DNA of 64,000 bases from Staphylococcus massiliensis CCUG 55927. GTDB lineage: Bacteria > Bacillota > Bacilli > Staphylococcales > Staphylococcaceae. The DNA is taken from positions 104,665-168,664 of the forward strand of contig NZ_JH815594.1 of NCBI RefSeq assembly GCF_000298075.1. The letters run 5' to 3'. Both the position numbers and the translations under genes were made by a program. The notes beneath the pieces were generated by a model that saw only the letters and a program-made list of their open reading frames with translations, searched no databases and was not told where the DNA came from. Positions 18,508 through 28,902 of the stretch are shown here, in pieces (the stretch's first letter is position 1; every line of letters starts with the position of its first letter).

Positions 18508-18525
18508 GTAAAAAAGATTATAAAA

Positions 18526-18558
18526 ATACCCCAACACTTATCTAAAGCGTTGGGGTAT
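18526..18558 (-). terminator. Terminator of the hut operon
   Basis: Ten-base arms (18526-18535 and 18549-18558) with a 13-base loop are followed by Ts on the minus strand, 18 bases past the hutI stop. Confidence 0.9.
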
Positions 18559-18575
18559 AGCATTTAGTCAATGCT

Positions 18576-19811
18576 TTATTTTAAAGATAAGTCACGATCT
18601 ACGATAACTTTACCGTCTTTGATAACTTTATCTACATGGTTAACACCATATTTGTACGTAACGAATTCGTGGTTAGGTGCGTTCCAAAGCACGATATTCG
18701 CTTTGTCACCTTCGTTAATAGTACCTGCATCAACGTTGATTGCTTTAGCAGCGTTAACTGTTACAGCATTCCAAATTTCGTTTGGTGATAATTTAAGTTT
18801 TAATGCTGCGATAGCCATAACCATTTGTAAGTTGTTAGTTACACAACTACCTGGGTTGTAGTCTGTAGCGATTGCAATTGCACCGTCGTTTTCTAACATA
18901 CCACGTGCATCTGCATATTCTTCTTTACCAAGGTAGAATGTTGTACCTGGTAATAATACAGCTACAGTTTCGCTATCTTTAAGTTTTTTCTTATCTTCGT
19001 CACTTGAAGCAACTAAGTGGTCAGCAGAAATTGCATCTTCATCAATTGCAAGTCCTAAACCACCTAATGGGTCGATTTCGTCAGCGTGGATTTTCACGTC
19101 GAAACCATGTTTCTTAGCTTCTTGCATATAACGCTTAGATTCTTCGATTGAGAATACGCCTGTTTCGCAGAAGATATCAGCGAAGTCTGCATATTCTTTA
19201 ACTTCAGGTAATAAATTAATCATTTCTTCTAAGAATGCTTCGTTTGATTCAGCATCTTTAGGTACAGCGTGTGGTCCAAGGAAAGTGTGACGCATATCTA
19301 GGTTATACTTTTCAGCTAAACGATTTGAAACTTTAAGTTGTTTTAATTCGTTTTCTTTATCTAAGCCATAACCACTTTTACTTTCAACAGCTAACACACC
19401 ATGGTGAATCATTGTTAATAAGTCATGTTCTGCTTTTTCGAATAGTTCATCTTCAGATGCTTTACGTGTAGATTCTACTGTAGAAAGGATGCCGCCACCT
19501 TGTTCAAGGATTTCTAAATATGAAGCACCTTGGCGTTTTAAGCTCATTTCGTGTTCACGAGAACCACCGTGAATTAAGTGTGTATGCGCATCTACTAAAG
19601 ATGGTGATACAACTTTACCAGTAGCGTCGATTGTTTCTTCAGCTTCGTACTCTTCTGTATGCGGACCAGCATAAACGATTTTACCGTCCTTAACGACAAC
19701 TGTACCGTTCTCAACAATTTCTAATTCATCAAGTGCTTTACCTTTTAAAGGTTTGTCAGTCTTCTTAGGTAATACAAGCTCCTTAATGTTTTGAATAACT
19801 AAATCGTTCAT
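18576..19811 (-). CDS. hutI: HutI, imidazolonepropionase
   Basis: A 411-residue amidohydrolase-superfamily enzyme that hydrolyses 4-imidazolone-5-propionate to N-formimidoyl-L-glutamate, step three of histidine breakdown. The metal motif [15 protein letters not shown], the [10 protein letters not shown] and HLVASSDED stretches and the active-site [11 protein letters not shown] are all present. Length is normal. Its ATG overlaps the hutU stop by one base (TAATG), so translation is coupled. Last gene of yjiH-hutU-hutI. Confidence 0.96.
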   Translation of the reverse strand: MNDLVIQNIKELVLPKKTDKPLKGKALDELEIVENGTVVVKDGKIVYAGPHTEEYEAEETIDATGKVVSPSLVDAHTHLIHGGSREHEMSLKRQGASYLEILEQGGGILSTVESTRKASEDELFEKAEHDLLTMIHHGVLAVESKSGYGLDKENELKQLKVSNRLAEKYNLDMRHTFLGPHAVPKDAESNEAFLEEMINLLPEVKEYADFADIFCETGVFSIEESKRYMQEAKKHGFDVKIHADEIDPLGGLGLAIDEDAISADHLVASSDEDKKKLKDSETVAVLLPGTTFYLGKEEYADARGMLENDGAIAIATDYNPGSCVTNNLQMVMAIAALKLKLSPNEIWNAVTVNAAKAINVDAGTINEGDKANIVLWNAPNHEFVTYKYGVNHVDKVIKDGKVIVDRDLSLK

Positions 19812-21481
19812 TACTTATCACCTTTCTCTGTAATCATTGGAATATGAACACCTTTTTCTTTTGCTACTTCTTTAGCGATGTCATAACCTGCATCAGCATG
19901 TCTTACTACTCCCATACCCGGATCTGTAGTTAATACACGTTCTAAGCGTTTTTCAGCTTTTTCTGAACCGTCAGCTACAACTACCATACCAGCATGAAGT
20001 GAGTAACCCATACCTACACCGCCACCGTGGTGGAATGAAATCCATGAACCACCTGCAGCTGTGTTGATTAAAGCGTTAAGTACTGCCCAGTCACCTACAG
20101 CGTCAGAACCATCTTGCATACCTTCAGTTTCACGGTTAGGACTTGCTACTGAACCTGAATCTAAGTGGTCACGGCCGATAACGATAGGTGCTGAAATTTC
20201 TCCGTCGCGCACTAATTTATTAAGTGCTACACCCATTTTCGCACGTTCACCATAACCTAACCAAGCAATACGAGATGGTAAACCTTGGAATGAGATTTTT
20301 TCTTGAGCTAAGTCTAACCAACGATTAAGTTTTTCATTTTCAGGGAATAATTTACGCATTTCTTCGTCTGCACGTTCGATATCCTTAGGATCACCGCTTA
20401 ATGCAGCGAAACGGAAAGGTCCTTTACCTTCACAGAATAATGGACGGATGTATGCAGGAACGAAACCTGGGAAATCAAATGCGTTTTCTAAACCTTCGTT
20501 ATGCGCTACTTGACGAATGTTATTACCATAGTCGAATGCAATGGCACCTTTTTCTTGGAATTCTAACATTTGTTCAACGTGTCTACGCATAGAAGCGTTC
20601 GCTTTTTTAACGTATTCTTGTGGATCTTCTTCACGTAATTTTTTCGCTTCTTCTAAAGAATAACCATGTGGAACATAACCATTTAATGGGTCATGTGCAC
20701 TAGTTTGGTCAGTGATGATATCCACTTTAAAGTCATCACGTTTAAGTAAATCTTCATATACATCTACTGCGTTAGCAACTAAACCAATTGATAAAGCTTT
20801 GCCTTCATCACGAGCTTCTGTAGCTAATTTAATTGCTTCTTCTAAATCGCTTGTTTTAACGTCGCAATATCGTGTTTCAATACGTTTGTCGATACGTGTT
20901 TCATCAACATCAATACCGATAACAACACCGCCGTTCATTGTTACAGCTAGTGGTTGCGCACCACCCATGCCGCCTAAACCAGCAGTTAATGTAATTGTGC
21001 CGCTTAAGTCTTCATCAAAATGTTGTCTAGCAAGCTCAGCAAATGTTTCGAAAGTACCTTGTACGATACCTTGTGAACCAATGTAAATCCAGCTACCAGC
21101 TGTCATTTGGCCGTACATCATTAAACCTTTTTTATCTAATTCGTTGAAGTGATCCCAGTTAGCCCAATGTGGAACTAATACTGAGTTTGATAATAAAACA
21201 CGTGGTGCTTCATCATGAGTTTTAAATACAGCTACTGGCTTACCTGATTGAACTAACATTGTTTCGTCTTTTTCTAAATTACGAAGTGTTTCAACGATAG
21301 CATCGAAGCTTTCCCAGTTACGCGCTGCTTTACCAATTCCACCGTAAACAACTAGGTCTTCTGGACGTTCAGCAACTTCAGGATCTAAGTTGTTATATAA
21401 CATACGTAAGACTGCTTCTTGTTCCCAGCCTTTACATTCGATTTCTAAACCTTTTTTTGCTTGAATATTTCTCATTTCCAT
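19811..21481 (-). CDS. hutU: HutU, urocanate hydratase
   Basis: A 556-residue urocanase that converts urocanate to imidazolonepropionate in the cytoplasm using tightly bound NAD+ as an electrophile. It shows the [14 protein letters not shown] segment ([15 protein letters not shown]), the NAD-binding [21 protein letters not shown] and [15 protein letters not shown] motifs. Full length. Second gene of the operon, between the YjiH-like permease and hutI. hutH, which makes urocanate, is not in this window. Confidence 0.97.
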   Translation of the reverse strand: MEMRNIQAKKGLEIECKGWEQEAVLRMLYNNLDPEVAERPEDLVVYGGIGKAARNWESFDAIVETLRNLEKDETMLVQSGKPVAVFKTHDEAPRVLLSNSVLVPHWANWDHFNELDKKGLMMYGQMTAGSWIYIGSQGIVQGTFETFAELARQHFDEDLSGTITLTAGLGGMGGAQPLAVTMNGGVVIGIDVDETRIDKRIETRYCDVKTSDLEEAIKLATEARDEGKALSIGLVANAVDVYEDLLKRDDFKVDIITDQTSAHDPLNGYVPHGYSLEEAKKLREEDPQEYVKKANASMRRHVEQMLEFQEKGAIAFDYGNNIRQVAHNEGLENAFDFPGFVPAYIRPLFCEGKGPFRFAALSGDPKDIERADEEMRKLFPENEKLNRWLDLAQEKISFQGLPSRIAWLGYGERAKMGVALNKLVRDGEISAPIVIGRDHLDSGSVASPNRETEGMQDGSDAVGDWAVLNALINTAAGGSWISFHHGGGVGMGYSLHAGMVVVADGSEKAEKRLERVLTTDPGMGVVRHADAGYDIAKEVAKEKGVHIPMITEKGDK

Positions 21482-21535
21482 CTCTCCTTAAACTGAATTA
21501 AATAAATCTATTATTTTAAAAGGTACATTCATGTG

Positions 21536-22813
21536 TTACCCAAAAATAAGTAATGCTATTGGTAATGTGATTAATAAAGTTAAAATAACGCGTTCAAACC
21601 ATATCACAACAAGCTTCCATACCGAGATTTTAATGTCCGTTGACATAATAACTGGTACAACACTTGAGAAAAAGATGATGGCAGATACGCTCATCACACC
21701 TACTGTGAAACGAATTGCTAAATCGGCACTACCTGCAACCGCCGCAGGTAATAACATTTCAATGATTGAAAGCGTTGCTGCTTGAGATAAAGTTGATACA
21801 TCATCAATCGGAAAGAACATTAAGAACGGGTAGAAAATATAAGAGATATACTTAATAATCGGTGTGTATTCAGCGATTACTAACCCTAAGAAACCAATTG
21901 ACATGATTGATGGGATAATTGCAATTGTCATAACAACACCATCTTTTAAATTGGTTTTAACGTTCTCCCATAAAGATGCACTGTTTTTAACTGCGATTTT
22001 AGCTTCTTCCCATGCTTCTTTAAGTAAAGACATGTCTTGTTTTATTTCCTTTTGATAAGGTACGTTGTCGTATGTGCTTGTTGATTCAAATCTGATTGGA
22101 GGGATATGTACTGTAATTGCTGTTACTACGAATGTGATAACGAGCGTTAACCAAAAATATAAATTCCAATGTTCTAAGATTCCGAGTGTCTCTGCAACAA
22201 TAATCATAAATGTAGCTGAAACCGTTGAAAATCCTGTCGCAATAATGACTGCTTCCTTGTGGTTATAGTGACCTTCTTTATATACTCTATTCGTAATAAG
22301 TAAACCAATTGAATAGCTTCCAACGAAGGACGCTACAGCATCTACTGCAGATTTACCAGGCGTCTTAAAGACTGGTCGCATAAATGGACGACATAAAACA
22401 CCGATAAATTCGAGTAGGCCATAACCTACAAGTAGTGATAAGAATATTGCCCCTACAGGAATTAATACACCAAGCGGTAGCGCTAGCTTTTCAAATAGGA
22501 AAGGTCCTATCTTAGGATTTAAAACAAATCCAGGCCCTACCTTAAACACGACCATAAATCCGATGATTACCCCTAAGATTTTGAAGAATGTAAATATCTT
22601 CTCGGTAGTCGTTTTCTTCCATTGACCTGTTACGATTGGATAAATAGCACCAAGTATTAAAAGTAATAAAATATAGTACGGTAATACCGGCCCTACTGTA
22701 TTCCTGATCAACGTAACTAAGTGATCAATTAAGATTGAGTTCTTTCCACCTATTTCCATAGGAACAAAGAAGAATAAGATACCTATAAAACTATATACAA
22801 AAAATTTCCACAT
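21536..22813 (-). CDS. YjiH-family membrane protein (putative histidine/urocanate transport)
   Basis: About 425 residues with around 11 membrane segments and nucleoside-recognition (Gate)-domain character in the C-terminal half (SMLIPSI-like SIMSIGFLG, ADLAIRFTVGVMSVSAIIFFSSVVPVIM). I start it at ATG 22813 (MWKFFVYSFIG), preceded by AAAGGGGTG, rather than the longer frame at 22846. YjiH proteins are uncharacterised. Being first in the hutUI operon suggests uptake of histidine or urocanate; that is inference from context. Confidence 0.85.
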   Translation of the reverse strand: MWKFFVYSFIGILFFFVPMEIGGKNSILIDHLVTLIRNTVGPVLPYYILLLLILGAIYPIVTGQWKKTTTEKIFTFFKILGVIIGFMVVFKVGPGFVLNPKIGPFLFEKLALPLGVLIPVGAIFLSLLVGYGLLEFIGVLCRPFMRPVFKTPGKSAVDAVASFVGSYSIGLLITNRVYKEGHYNHKEAVIIATGFSTVSATFMIIVAETLGILEHWNLYFWLTLVITFVVTAITVHIPPIRFESTSTYDNVPYQKEIKQDMSLLKEAWEEAKIAVKNSASLWENVKTNLKDGVVMTIAIIPSIMSIGFLGLVIAEYTPIIKYISYIFYPFLMFFPIDDVSTLSQAATLSIIEMLLPAAVAGSADLAIRFTVGVMSVSAIIFFSSVVPVIMSTDIKISVWKLVVIWFERVILTLLITLPIALLIFG

Positions 22814-22911
22814 GTACTTAATACACCCCTTTGTGTTAAGTACCATCCCACTTCCTTCTCTATTATAATATGATAAAATATAGCTAACTAATATTAATAA
22901 ACTAATTATTT

Positions 22912-22955
22912 ATAGGTTAAGTCTATTAATACCCCTAAAAACCTATAGTTTAGGG
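22912..22955. promoter_or_regulatory. Candidate LysR operators of the hut divergon
   Basis: Three overlapping inverted repeats lie between the divergent hut operon and lysR: ATAG-N7-CTAT (22912-22926, with the T-N11-A pattern of LysR boxes), TATAGGTT/AACCTATA (22911-22918 with 22940-22947) and CCCTAAA/TTTAGGG (22933-22939 with 22949-22955). A minus-strand TATAAT lies near 22862, so the sites sit upstream of the hut promoter as expected for an activator. Confidence 0.5.
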
Positions 22956-23048
22956 ATTTTAAAAACGCATTAAAACGCCTGTATTTATTGGAATTTTTGA
23001 AATTGACAGATAATTGGAACGATATTTTGATAATAGGAGTAAAGATAT

Positions 23049-23942
23049 ATGAAGATCATTCAACTGGAATACTTTATCGCAATCGTGAAATATAATAGTT
23101 TTACTAAAGCTGCGCAGTTTCTACATATTAGTCAGCCTTCTTTAACTGCAACAATTAAGAAGATGGAAGAAGATTTAGGCTATGAATTGCTCACGCGTTC
23201 AACGAAAGCAATCAAAATTACAGAAAAAGGGATTCAATTTTACAACTATGCGACTGAACTCGTGCAAGAATATCATCAAACTTTAGAAAAGATGCACGAC
23301 CTTAACTTTAGCCATGACCCTAAAATTAAAATGTCTATCTTAGAATCGACGAGCCGTTGGGTACCATTAGTCATTCATAAACATCGTCAATCATTCCCTG
23401 ATCAACATTACCAAATATCAGAAGTTTTAGACCCAGAAATAACAATTCAGCAATTACTCAAGTTTGATATTCATATCGGATTAACGAATGACCAAATTAA
23501 GCACGAAGATATCACATCTATCCCGTTATATGAAGAAGATTATGTCATCGTGATGCCAGAAGATAAATTTCCTAACCAACGTTCAATTTCAATCAAGAAT
23601 TTGCCACTCATTTTGCCAAATAAGCAATACCGTGTCAGAAAGCACTTAAATGATTACTTTAAACGACTTAATATCCGCGCGAACATTGTCATGGAAGTCG
23701 ATCGCTTTGAAGCAGCAACGAACTTTGTTCATCAACATTTAGGATATGCCGTTATCCCGCGTGTCTACTATCAATCGTTTAACACAAGCAAACTGAAGAC
23801 TTTACGCATGCGTCCAAACCTAAAGCGTACAATTTACATTAATTACCTCAAAAAAAGAAAGCACTCTGAACAAGTGCTTTCCTTAGTTAATCTATGTCGT
23901 GAGTATTGGGACATGAAATCTAATACATCACATGATGCATAA
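23049..23942 (+). CDS. LysR-family regulator, probably of hut genes
   Basis: 297 residues. The N-terminal winged HTH is MKIIQLEYFIAIVKYNSFTKAAQFLHISQPSLTATIKKMEEDLGYELLTRSTK-type, followed by the periplasmic-binding-like effector domain typical of LysR regulators. It is divergent from yjiH-hutUI and convergent with hutG, so it probably activates the hut genes with urocanate or histidine as inducer. The last 23 bases overlap the hutG 3' end, and the segment near residue 270 encodes the hutG terminator hairpin (23857-23881). Confidence 0.9.
   Translation: MKIIQLEYFIAIVKYNSFTKAAQFLHISQPSLTATIKKMEEDLGYELLTRSTKAIKITEKGIQFYNYATELVQEYHQTLEKMHDLNFSHDPKIKMSILESTSRWVPLVIHKHRQSFPDQHYQISEVLDPEITIQQLLKFDIHIGLTNDQIKHEDITSIPLYEEDYVIVMPEDKFPNQRSISIKNLPLILPNKQYRVRKHLNDYFKRLNIRANIVMEVDRFEAATNFVHQHLGYAVIPRVYYQSFNTSKLKTLRMRPNLKRTIYINYLKKRKHSEQVLSLVNLCREYWDMKSNTSHDA
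23857..23881 (-). terminator. hutG terminator embedded in lysR coding sequence
   Basis: Perfect nine-base arms (23857-23865 and 23873-23881) enclose a seven-base loop, followed on the minus strand by seven Ts. It lies about 40 bases past the hutG stop, entirely within codons of the convergent lysR gene, where the A-run encodes Lys residues. Confidence 0.8.
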
Positions 23943-24849
23943 TGTTCGCAATTAATTTAGCTGTACGATTATCTACATCATATGTTGGATTCATTTCAGC
24001 AATACTCATTGTATTTACTTTGTCTGACGCCGTAATACGTTTTGCTAATTCAAGAACAATATTTGGCGTTAAACCTAGAACTGCAGGTGCACTAACGCCT
24101 GGTGCGTATGCACTGTCAATAACATCCATGCAAAGTGTAAATAATACAATGTCATGATTTTGCATGAATAATTCAATTTTATCTTTAATTGGTGGCGCGA
24201 TTTGGCCTTGTAATTCATCAGCTGTCACAAATTCAGTGTTCGTTTCCTCAGCATAGTCGAATAATCCTTGCGTGTTACCACTTTGTTGGATACCTAATAC
24301 AAAGTAATCCGCATTATCGTCGTTATCGAGAATTTGTCTAAAGCAAGTACCTGATGTCGAATGCTTTTCTTTACGGTTATCGAAATGCGCATCGATATTA
24401 ATGAAACCAATTGATGCATCAGGGTTCGCTTTACGTGCACCAAGATACTGTGCGTAAGCGATATCGTGGCCACCGCCAATTAAGAACGTGAAATTATTAT
24501 GCGCCATTGATTTCTCAACGTAATCTGCATACTCTTTTTGCGTATCAATTAATTCATCGCGATCATGATACACATTACCATAGTCAGTAACTGTTTTTTT
24601 ATCTAGGATTGGCAATCCTGAAAAGGCCTTTCGAATCGCGTCAGGACCTTCTTTAGCGCCAACGCGCCCCTTATTTAATTCAACACCTTTATCAATCGCG
24701 TAACCTAATATACCAATACCATCTTCTTTGTGATCTTCTGCCGCGTTGATATCTTCAAAGTTCACTGTTTGGAATAATCTGAAATGACGTTCTTCTGTTT
24801 CACTATCTAAACGCCCATTCCAAAGTTTTGATTCTGCTTGTTGATACAT
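23920..24849 (-). CDS. hutG: HutG, formimidoylglutamase
   Basis: 309 residues of the ureohydrolase family; hydrolyses N-formimidoyl-L-glutamate to glutamate and formamide. Manganese ligands are in GGGHDIAYAQ, NIDAHFDNR and CMDVIDSAYAPG. The Cys in CMDV stands where arginases have the first Asp of DxD, which I regard as typical of this branch. Monocistronic, with its own promoter and GGGAGG upstream of the ATG. It completes the hut pathway together with the hutUI operon on the far side of lysR. Confidence 0.95.
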   Translation of the reverse strand: MYQQAESKLWNGRLDSETEERHFRLFQTVNFEDINAAEDHKEDGIGILGYAIDKGVELNKGRVGAKEGPDAIRKAFSGLPILDKKTVTDYGNVYHDRDELIDTQKEYADYVEKSMAHNNFTFLIGGGHDIAYAQYLGARKANPDASIGFINIDAHFDNRKEKHSTSGTCFRQILDNDDNADYFVLGIQQSGNTQGLFDYAEETNTEFVTADELQGQIAPPIKDKIELFMQNHDIVLFTLCMDVIDSAYAPGVSAPAVLGLTPNIVLELAKRITASDKVNTMSIAEMNPTYDVDNRTAKLIANIMHHVMY

Positions 24850-24886
24850 TACCTAACATCCTCCCTTTATTTAAGCCCTCAGATTA

Positions 24887-24916
24887 AGTATAAATGGTGA
24901 CGATATTTAAAATCAA
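24887..24916 (-). promoter_or_regulatory. Promoter of hutG
   Basis: On the minus strand TTGATT (24916-24911), 18 bases and TATACT (24892-24887), about 38 bases before the ATG. No LysR-like repeat is obvious beside it. Confidence 0.5.
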
Positions 24917-25093
24917 ATACGCCATACGCGCACCTTTGGCACTTTATAAAGAACACCATTTTTTCAATCTGGTTGTTATTTTATTACATTTCAATGATAA
25001 TTACCCATAACTAATTTATTTACAAACATTTCGTCGTTATAATATCATTATGCGATTATAATATATTGCATTTAGAGATTTGGAGGATTTACT

Positions 25094-26317
25094 ATGACTA
25101 AAAAGCGCATCTCAGGCTTTCAATGGGCTATGACAATATTTGTCTTTTTCGTAATAACGTTTGGACTTCCACTTATTTTAAAAGACTTTCAAGACCTTAT
25201 TACGACAAAGAAATTCGTATTTAGTATACTGTCATTCGCACCATTTATTGCTTCATTAATATGTATATTAGTATTCAAACATAAGCGCATTCAACTTGGT
25301 GATTTAAAATTAGGTATTAACTTGAAAGTAATTGAACGCCTATTACTCGCGATTTTACTACCTCTAATCATATTTATTATCGGAATGGTCTTATCTAATA
25401 CATATGCAGATAGTTTTATTTTATTACAAGCAAAGGACTTATCCGTACCTTTATGGCAATTATTCCTAGGCCAACTTGCGACAGCCTTTTTACTAGAATT
25501 TGGTTTTCGTTCTTATTTACAACATATCGTTGAACAAAAGGTTTATACTTTTATCGCTTCGATTATCGTCGGTGTGATATACGCACTTTGGTTTACTGTG
25601 ACGTCATTTGGTTTAACATTTGCGATGTACAATTTCTTATTTTACTTCGCCTTTTCATTAATTGCCGGTGAATTAATTCGTGGTACGAAAGGTCGTACGA
25701 TCTATATTGCGACAGTATTCCATACGTTAATGGCAATTGGACAAATTTTCTTCTTTAGTGAAGAAACAGGCGAATTATTCTCAATCAAGCTTTTAAGTTT
25801 AACAACCTTAGCTGGTGCTTTAATTTACATTATCATTAATATGCTTATAAGGCTTTTCAAATATGGTAAAAATAAAGCGAAACAAAGACGTGCTAGAGGT
25901 TCTTATGATGAAAGTTTAAATACGGATTACCAACATAAACGTACGTATGATACCGATGAACTTGATGAAACGGACCGTTACGATTACTCAAACCGTCGCT
26001 CGGAAGCACACTATCAAGACAGATATGATAAACGTGAGGAACCTCAACATGCGTATCATGAACGTTATGACGAAACTCACGATCGTGATCCTGCTCAAGA
26101 TGACTTCCAAGCCCAAACGCATGATAGTTGGCAACAAGACGATATTTCAGATCGAGATGAACGTAAACTCAATCAAGACCTCGATGAGAAATTTAACGAG
26201 CGTCGTCCATATTCTTCAAAGGTTACTCAAGACCAACATCCTGAAGTAGATGCGCAACCTGAAACATCAAAGAAAAGTAAGTTAAGAAGACGTCGTCCAT
26301 TTAGAAACAAACGATAA
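25094..26317 (+). CDS. lyrA: LyrA/SpdC, CPBP-family membrane protein
   Basis: 407 residues. The first approximately 265 residues carry about eight membrane segments of the CPBP (Abi) fold, including EFGFRSYLQHIVE in place of the protease EExxxR motif; the rest is a long hydrophilic tail rich in Asp, Arg, Tyr, His and Gln. The N-terminus KKRISGFQWAMTIFVFFVITFGLPL closely matches S. aureus LyrA/SpdC. In S. aureus this protein affects lysostaphin resistance, binds the SagB glucosaminidase to set glycan strand length and influences WalKR signalling. The tail's composition differs from the S. aureus version as I recall it. Monocistronic. Confidence 0.9.
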   Translation: MTKKRISGFQWAMTIFVFFVITFGLPLILKDFQDLITTKKFVFSILSFAPFIASLICILVFKHKRIQLGDLKLGINLKVIERLLLAILLPLIIFIIGMVLSNTYADSFILLQAKDLSVPLWQLFLGQLATAFLLEFGFRSYLQHIVEQKVYTFIASIIVGVIYALWFTVTSFGLTFAMYNFLFYFAFSLIAGELIRGTKGRTIYIATVFHTLMAIGQIFFFSEETGELFSIKLLSLTTLAGALIYIIINMLIRLFKYGKNKAKQRRARGSYDESLNTDYQHKRTYDTDELDETDRYDYSNRRSEAHYQDRYDKREEPQHAYHERYDETHDRDPAQDDFQAQTHDSWQQDDISDRDERKLNQDLDEKFNERRPYSSKVTQDQHPEVDAQPETSKKSKLRRRRPFRNKR

Positions 26318-26325
26318 GATGAAAC

Positions 26326-26380
26326 AAGCCCTAGTACTAAGCACTTTAACCTTTAAGGTAAGTGACCTAGACTAGGGCTT
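26326..26380 (+). terminator. lyrA terminator
   Basis: Arms AAGCCCTAGT (26326-26335) and ACTAGGGCTT (26371-26380) enclose a smaller hairpin (CTTTAACCTTTAAGG) and are followed by a T-run. Confidence 0.85.
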
Positions 26381-26411
26381 ATTTTTGTGTATTCAATTTG
26401 AAACGCAGCGT

Positions 26412-27845
26412 TTATTGGGCTCGTTCACGCTTTTCTTCGCGTTGTTTATTTTTCTTCGTATTTAAGCTATCAATCGAATTCAAGAATTCTAATTTCTTCT
26501 TCGTAAAGGTCTGTGTTTCTTTGGAATCAATATCCCCCATAAAACCATGACCTGCTCGGCCTTCATCTATGTCAGGTATATAAATATCTGCCTTAACATC
26601 ATTTTGACTGAGTGACACAAAGTAATCTTTAGATTGGTCTGAGAAGGAACCAAAGTTACCATCTGATAAAAATGTTGGTGGAAAGTCTTCATTAATATAT
26701 TCAATAAGATTCAATTTCTTATTTAATTTAGAACGATACACAACAAGCGGTTGGTCAACGTAGGCACTAAAGTATTGACCAAACATATAATCATTGAGTA
26801 TATTTTCGCGATCCGTTTTGTGATTGCGTACTGGGTCTAACATCGGTACCTCTAAAACTTGTGCTTTGATATTATCTAAAGAAATGACTGGCTTAACTTT
26901 AACCATCTTCGCGTATTCAGGATTCGCTTGAATCGTAACGAATTCCGCTGCAAGTTGGCCACCAGCACTACCACCAGACATCACGATTTTATCCGTACCT
27001 ATGCCGTAGCCTTTACCATAGTCCTTTAAGAAGGAAATTGCATCGGACACTTGTTGAACTTGAACAGGATGATGGTACTGCGGTGCAAGTGGATAGTTGA
27101 TCGTTACAACGTTATAACCTGCATCAACCATCTTCTTATATTGATACAATAAGTTACTATCATTCGTCTCAGAATGCGGGTCACCTTCCATCTTATCCCC
27201 AGCAACCCAGCCGCCACCATGGATGTAAAAGAACGTTGGTCTATCAGGATCGACCTTCCCGTTTTTTGTCATAATATCCATGTAACTACGCGGTTTATCC
27301 GAATCATATTGAACATCGCTAATTAATTTATATTTACCATTAATAACTGAGATGCTCTCTTCAGCTTGAATATAGTTCTTCTCACCCATAATTTTCTGCG
27401 TCACAATACTAAAGATTTGCGAGTTGAAGCTCCCCGCGAAAAGCAATATCGTCGCAAGTGAAACAATCGCAAATACAATACCTTTCGACGTTTCTTCGAT
27501 AACAAACCTTAATTTACCACGTTCATTTTTCTGAATGAAAAGACCAAAAATTAATAAACCGAATGCGATAAACATTACGGTGACTTGTGACAACACCCAA
27601 AATGCAATGTGGTTCGTAACAATCCAAACTACGTCCGTAAACGTAAAAAAGATAATCGCTAAAATTAAGGCGTTTCGAACACGCTTAGACATCAACCCTC
27701 TCATCATGTACATACCGAGTTGTAAGACAATGATGGTAATGATACCTAACGTGAGATGCTTGTTGATTAGAAATTGGTGAGCCGCAATGAGTAATATGAG
27801 AAGTAATCCAAAAGACCGAGACATCGTGTTGACTCTTGAATTCAT
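26412..27845 (-). CDS. Membrane-anchored alpha/beta hydrolase (esterase)
   Basis: 477 residues: five or so membrane segments in the first approximately 150 residues, then an extracytoplasmic alpha/beta-hydrolase domain of the hormone-sensitive-lipase group. The oxyanion motif FFYIHGGGWVAGD and the nucleophile elbow MSGGSAGGQLAAEF are clear; the catalytic His is probably in the C-terminal GHGFMGD. A charged tail ends the protein. Substrate unknown; short-chain ester or acyl cell-envelope groups are possible. Separate transcript from rpiA. Confidence 0.88.
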   Translation of the reverse strand: MNSRVNTMSRSFGLLLILLIAAHQFLINKHLTLGIITIIVLQLGMYMMRGLMSKRVRNALILAIIFFTFTDVVWIVTNHIAFWVLSQVTVMFIAFGLLIFGLFIQKNERGKLRFVIEETSKGIVFAIVSLATILLFAGSFNSQIFSIVTQKIMGEKNYIQAEESISVINGKYKLISDVQYDSDKPRSYMDIMTKNGKVDPDRPTFFYIHGGGWVAGDKMEGDPHSETNDSNLLYQYKKMVDAGYNVVTINYPLAPQYHHPVQVQQVSDAISFLKDYGKGYGIGTDKIVMSGGSAGGQLAAEFVTIQANPEYAKMVKVKPVISLDNIKAQVLEVPMLDPVRNHKTDRENILNDYMFGQYFSAYVDQPLVVYRSKLNKKLNLIEYINEDFPPTFLSDGNFGSFSDQSKDYFVSLSQNDVKADIYIPDIDEGRAGHGFMGDIDSKETQTFTKKKLEFLNSIDSLNTKKNKQREEKRERAQ

Positions 27846-27945
27846 AAGACTTTGCTCCTAACATACATTAAGGTTGAGTGTGACGCACTTACTTGGATGC
27901 TTCGAACATCATAATTTATTTGTGATATACCCTTATTATTTTCGA

Positions 27946-28635
27946 TTAATTACTTTCCTTAAATACTTCCTCAACACCATTTTCTGTACCATAAATGACT
28001 TGAGTTGCACAGTCGATAAAGTATCCTGTTTCAAGAACTCCTGTTAAATGAATTAAATATTCGTGTAATGCTTTAGGATCAATCTTTTCAGAGAGAGCAA
28101 GGTCAAGAATATAATTACCATTATCCGTCACAAAAGGTTCTCCATCTTGTTCACGGCGTTCAGGCGTCACGCCTTCATATGAAGCGATATGTCTTTGAAC
28201 GTGCACCCAGTTAAATGGATCGATTTCAACTGGTAATTTAAATGTTTCTCCAAGGTAATTAACGCGTTTACGTTCATCAACAAGTACGATAAATTGGTCA
28301 GCCATTTCATCGATAACTTTCTCTCTGAATAAAGCGCCACCACCACCTTTTATAAGGTTTAAGTCAGGGTCAACTTCGTCAGCACCATCGATCGCAAGGT
28401 CTATATGCGTCACGTCGTTCACTTCTTTAATCGGAATATTTAAACTTTCGGCTTGTGCTTTCGTTTGTTTAGACGTACAGACACCTGTTACATAAATGGA
28501 CTGCTCTTGTAATGCTGCAATTTTAGGTACTAACAATTCAATCGTACTTCCCGTTCCGATACCTAAAACCATACCATCTTTAATATATTTGACCGCTTCA
28601 TCGCACGTCATTTCCTTTAAAGCATTAACATCCAT
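27946..28635 (-). CDS. rpiA: RpiA, ribose-5-phosphate isomerase A
   Basis: 229 residues, full length. Interconverts ribose-5-P and ribulose-5-P in the pentose phosphate pathway. Motifs are GMVLGIGTGSTIELLV (phosphate loop), AIDGADEVDPDLNLIKGGGGALFREK and the D-Asp/Glu catalytic region around LVDERKRVNYLG. GGAGG precedes the ATG. Confidence 0.96.
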   Translation of the reverse strand: MDVNALKEMTCDEAVKYIKDGMVLGIGTGSTIELLVPKIAALQEQSIYVTGVCTSKQTKAQAESLNIPIKEVNDVTHIDLAIDGADEVDPDLNLIKGGGGALFREKVIDEMADQFIVLVDERKRVNYLGETFKLPVEIDPFNWVHVQRHIASYEGVTPERREQDGEPFVTDNGNYILDLALSEKIDPKALHEYLIHLTGVLETGYFIDCATQVIYGTENGVEEVFKESN

Positions 28636-28902
28636 CTTGAAATCCTCCTCATACGATTCTTTATAAACTTATTGTACATCACTCAAGCGTAGTTATATAG
28701 TGTTATTGTAAATAAGCGTAATACCATTCATTTATAATTTAAATACTTTTTATAATAAGTAAATTTTATCACTTTTTGAAAAGTCATTAATTATATGTAT
28801 TAAGAATTTAGTCGTTTTAGATGGTAAAACTGTTGTAATTTTTGTAACGTTACTGTAATGTAATACCCGTAAGCTAAATATAGTTAAAGGGGTTAAGATA
28901 AT

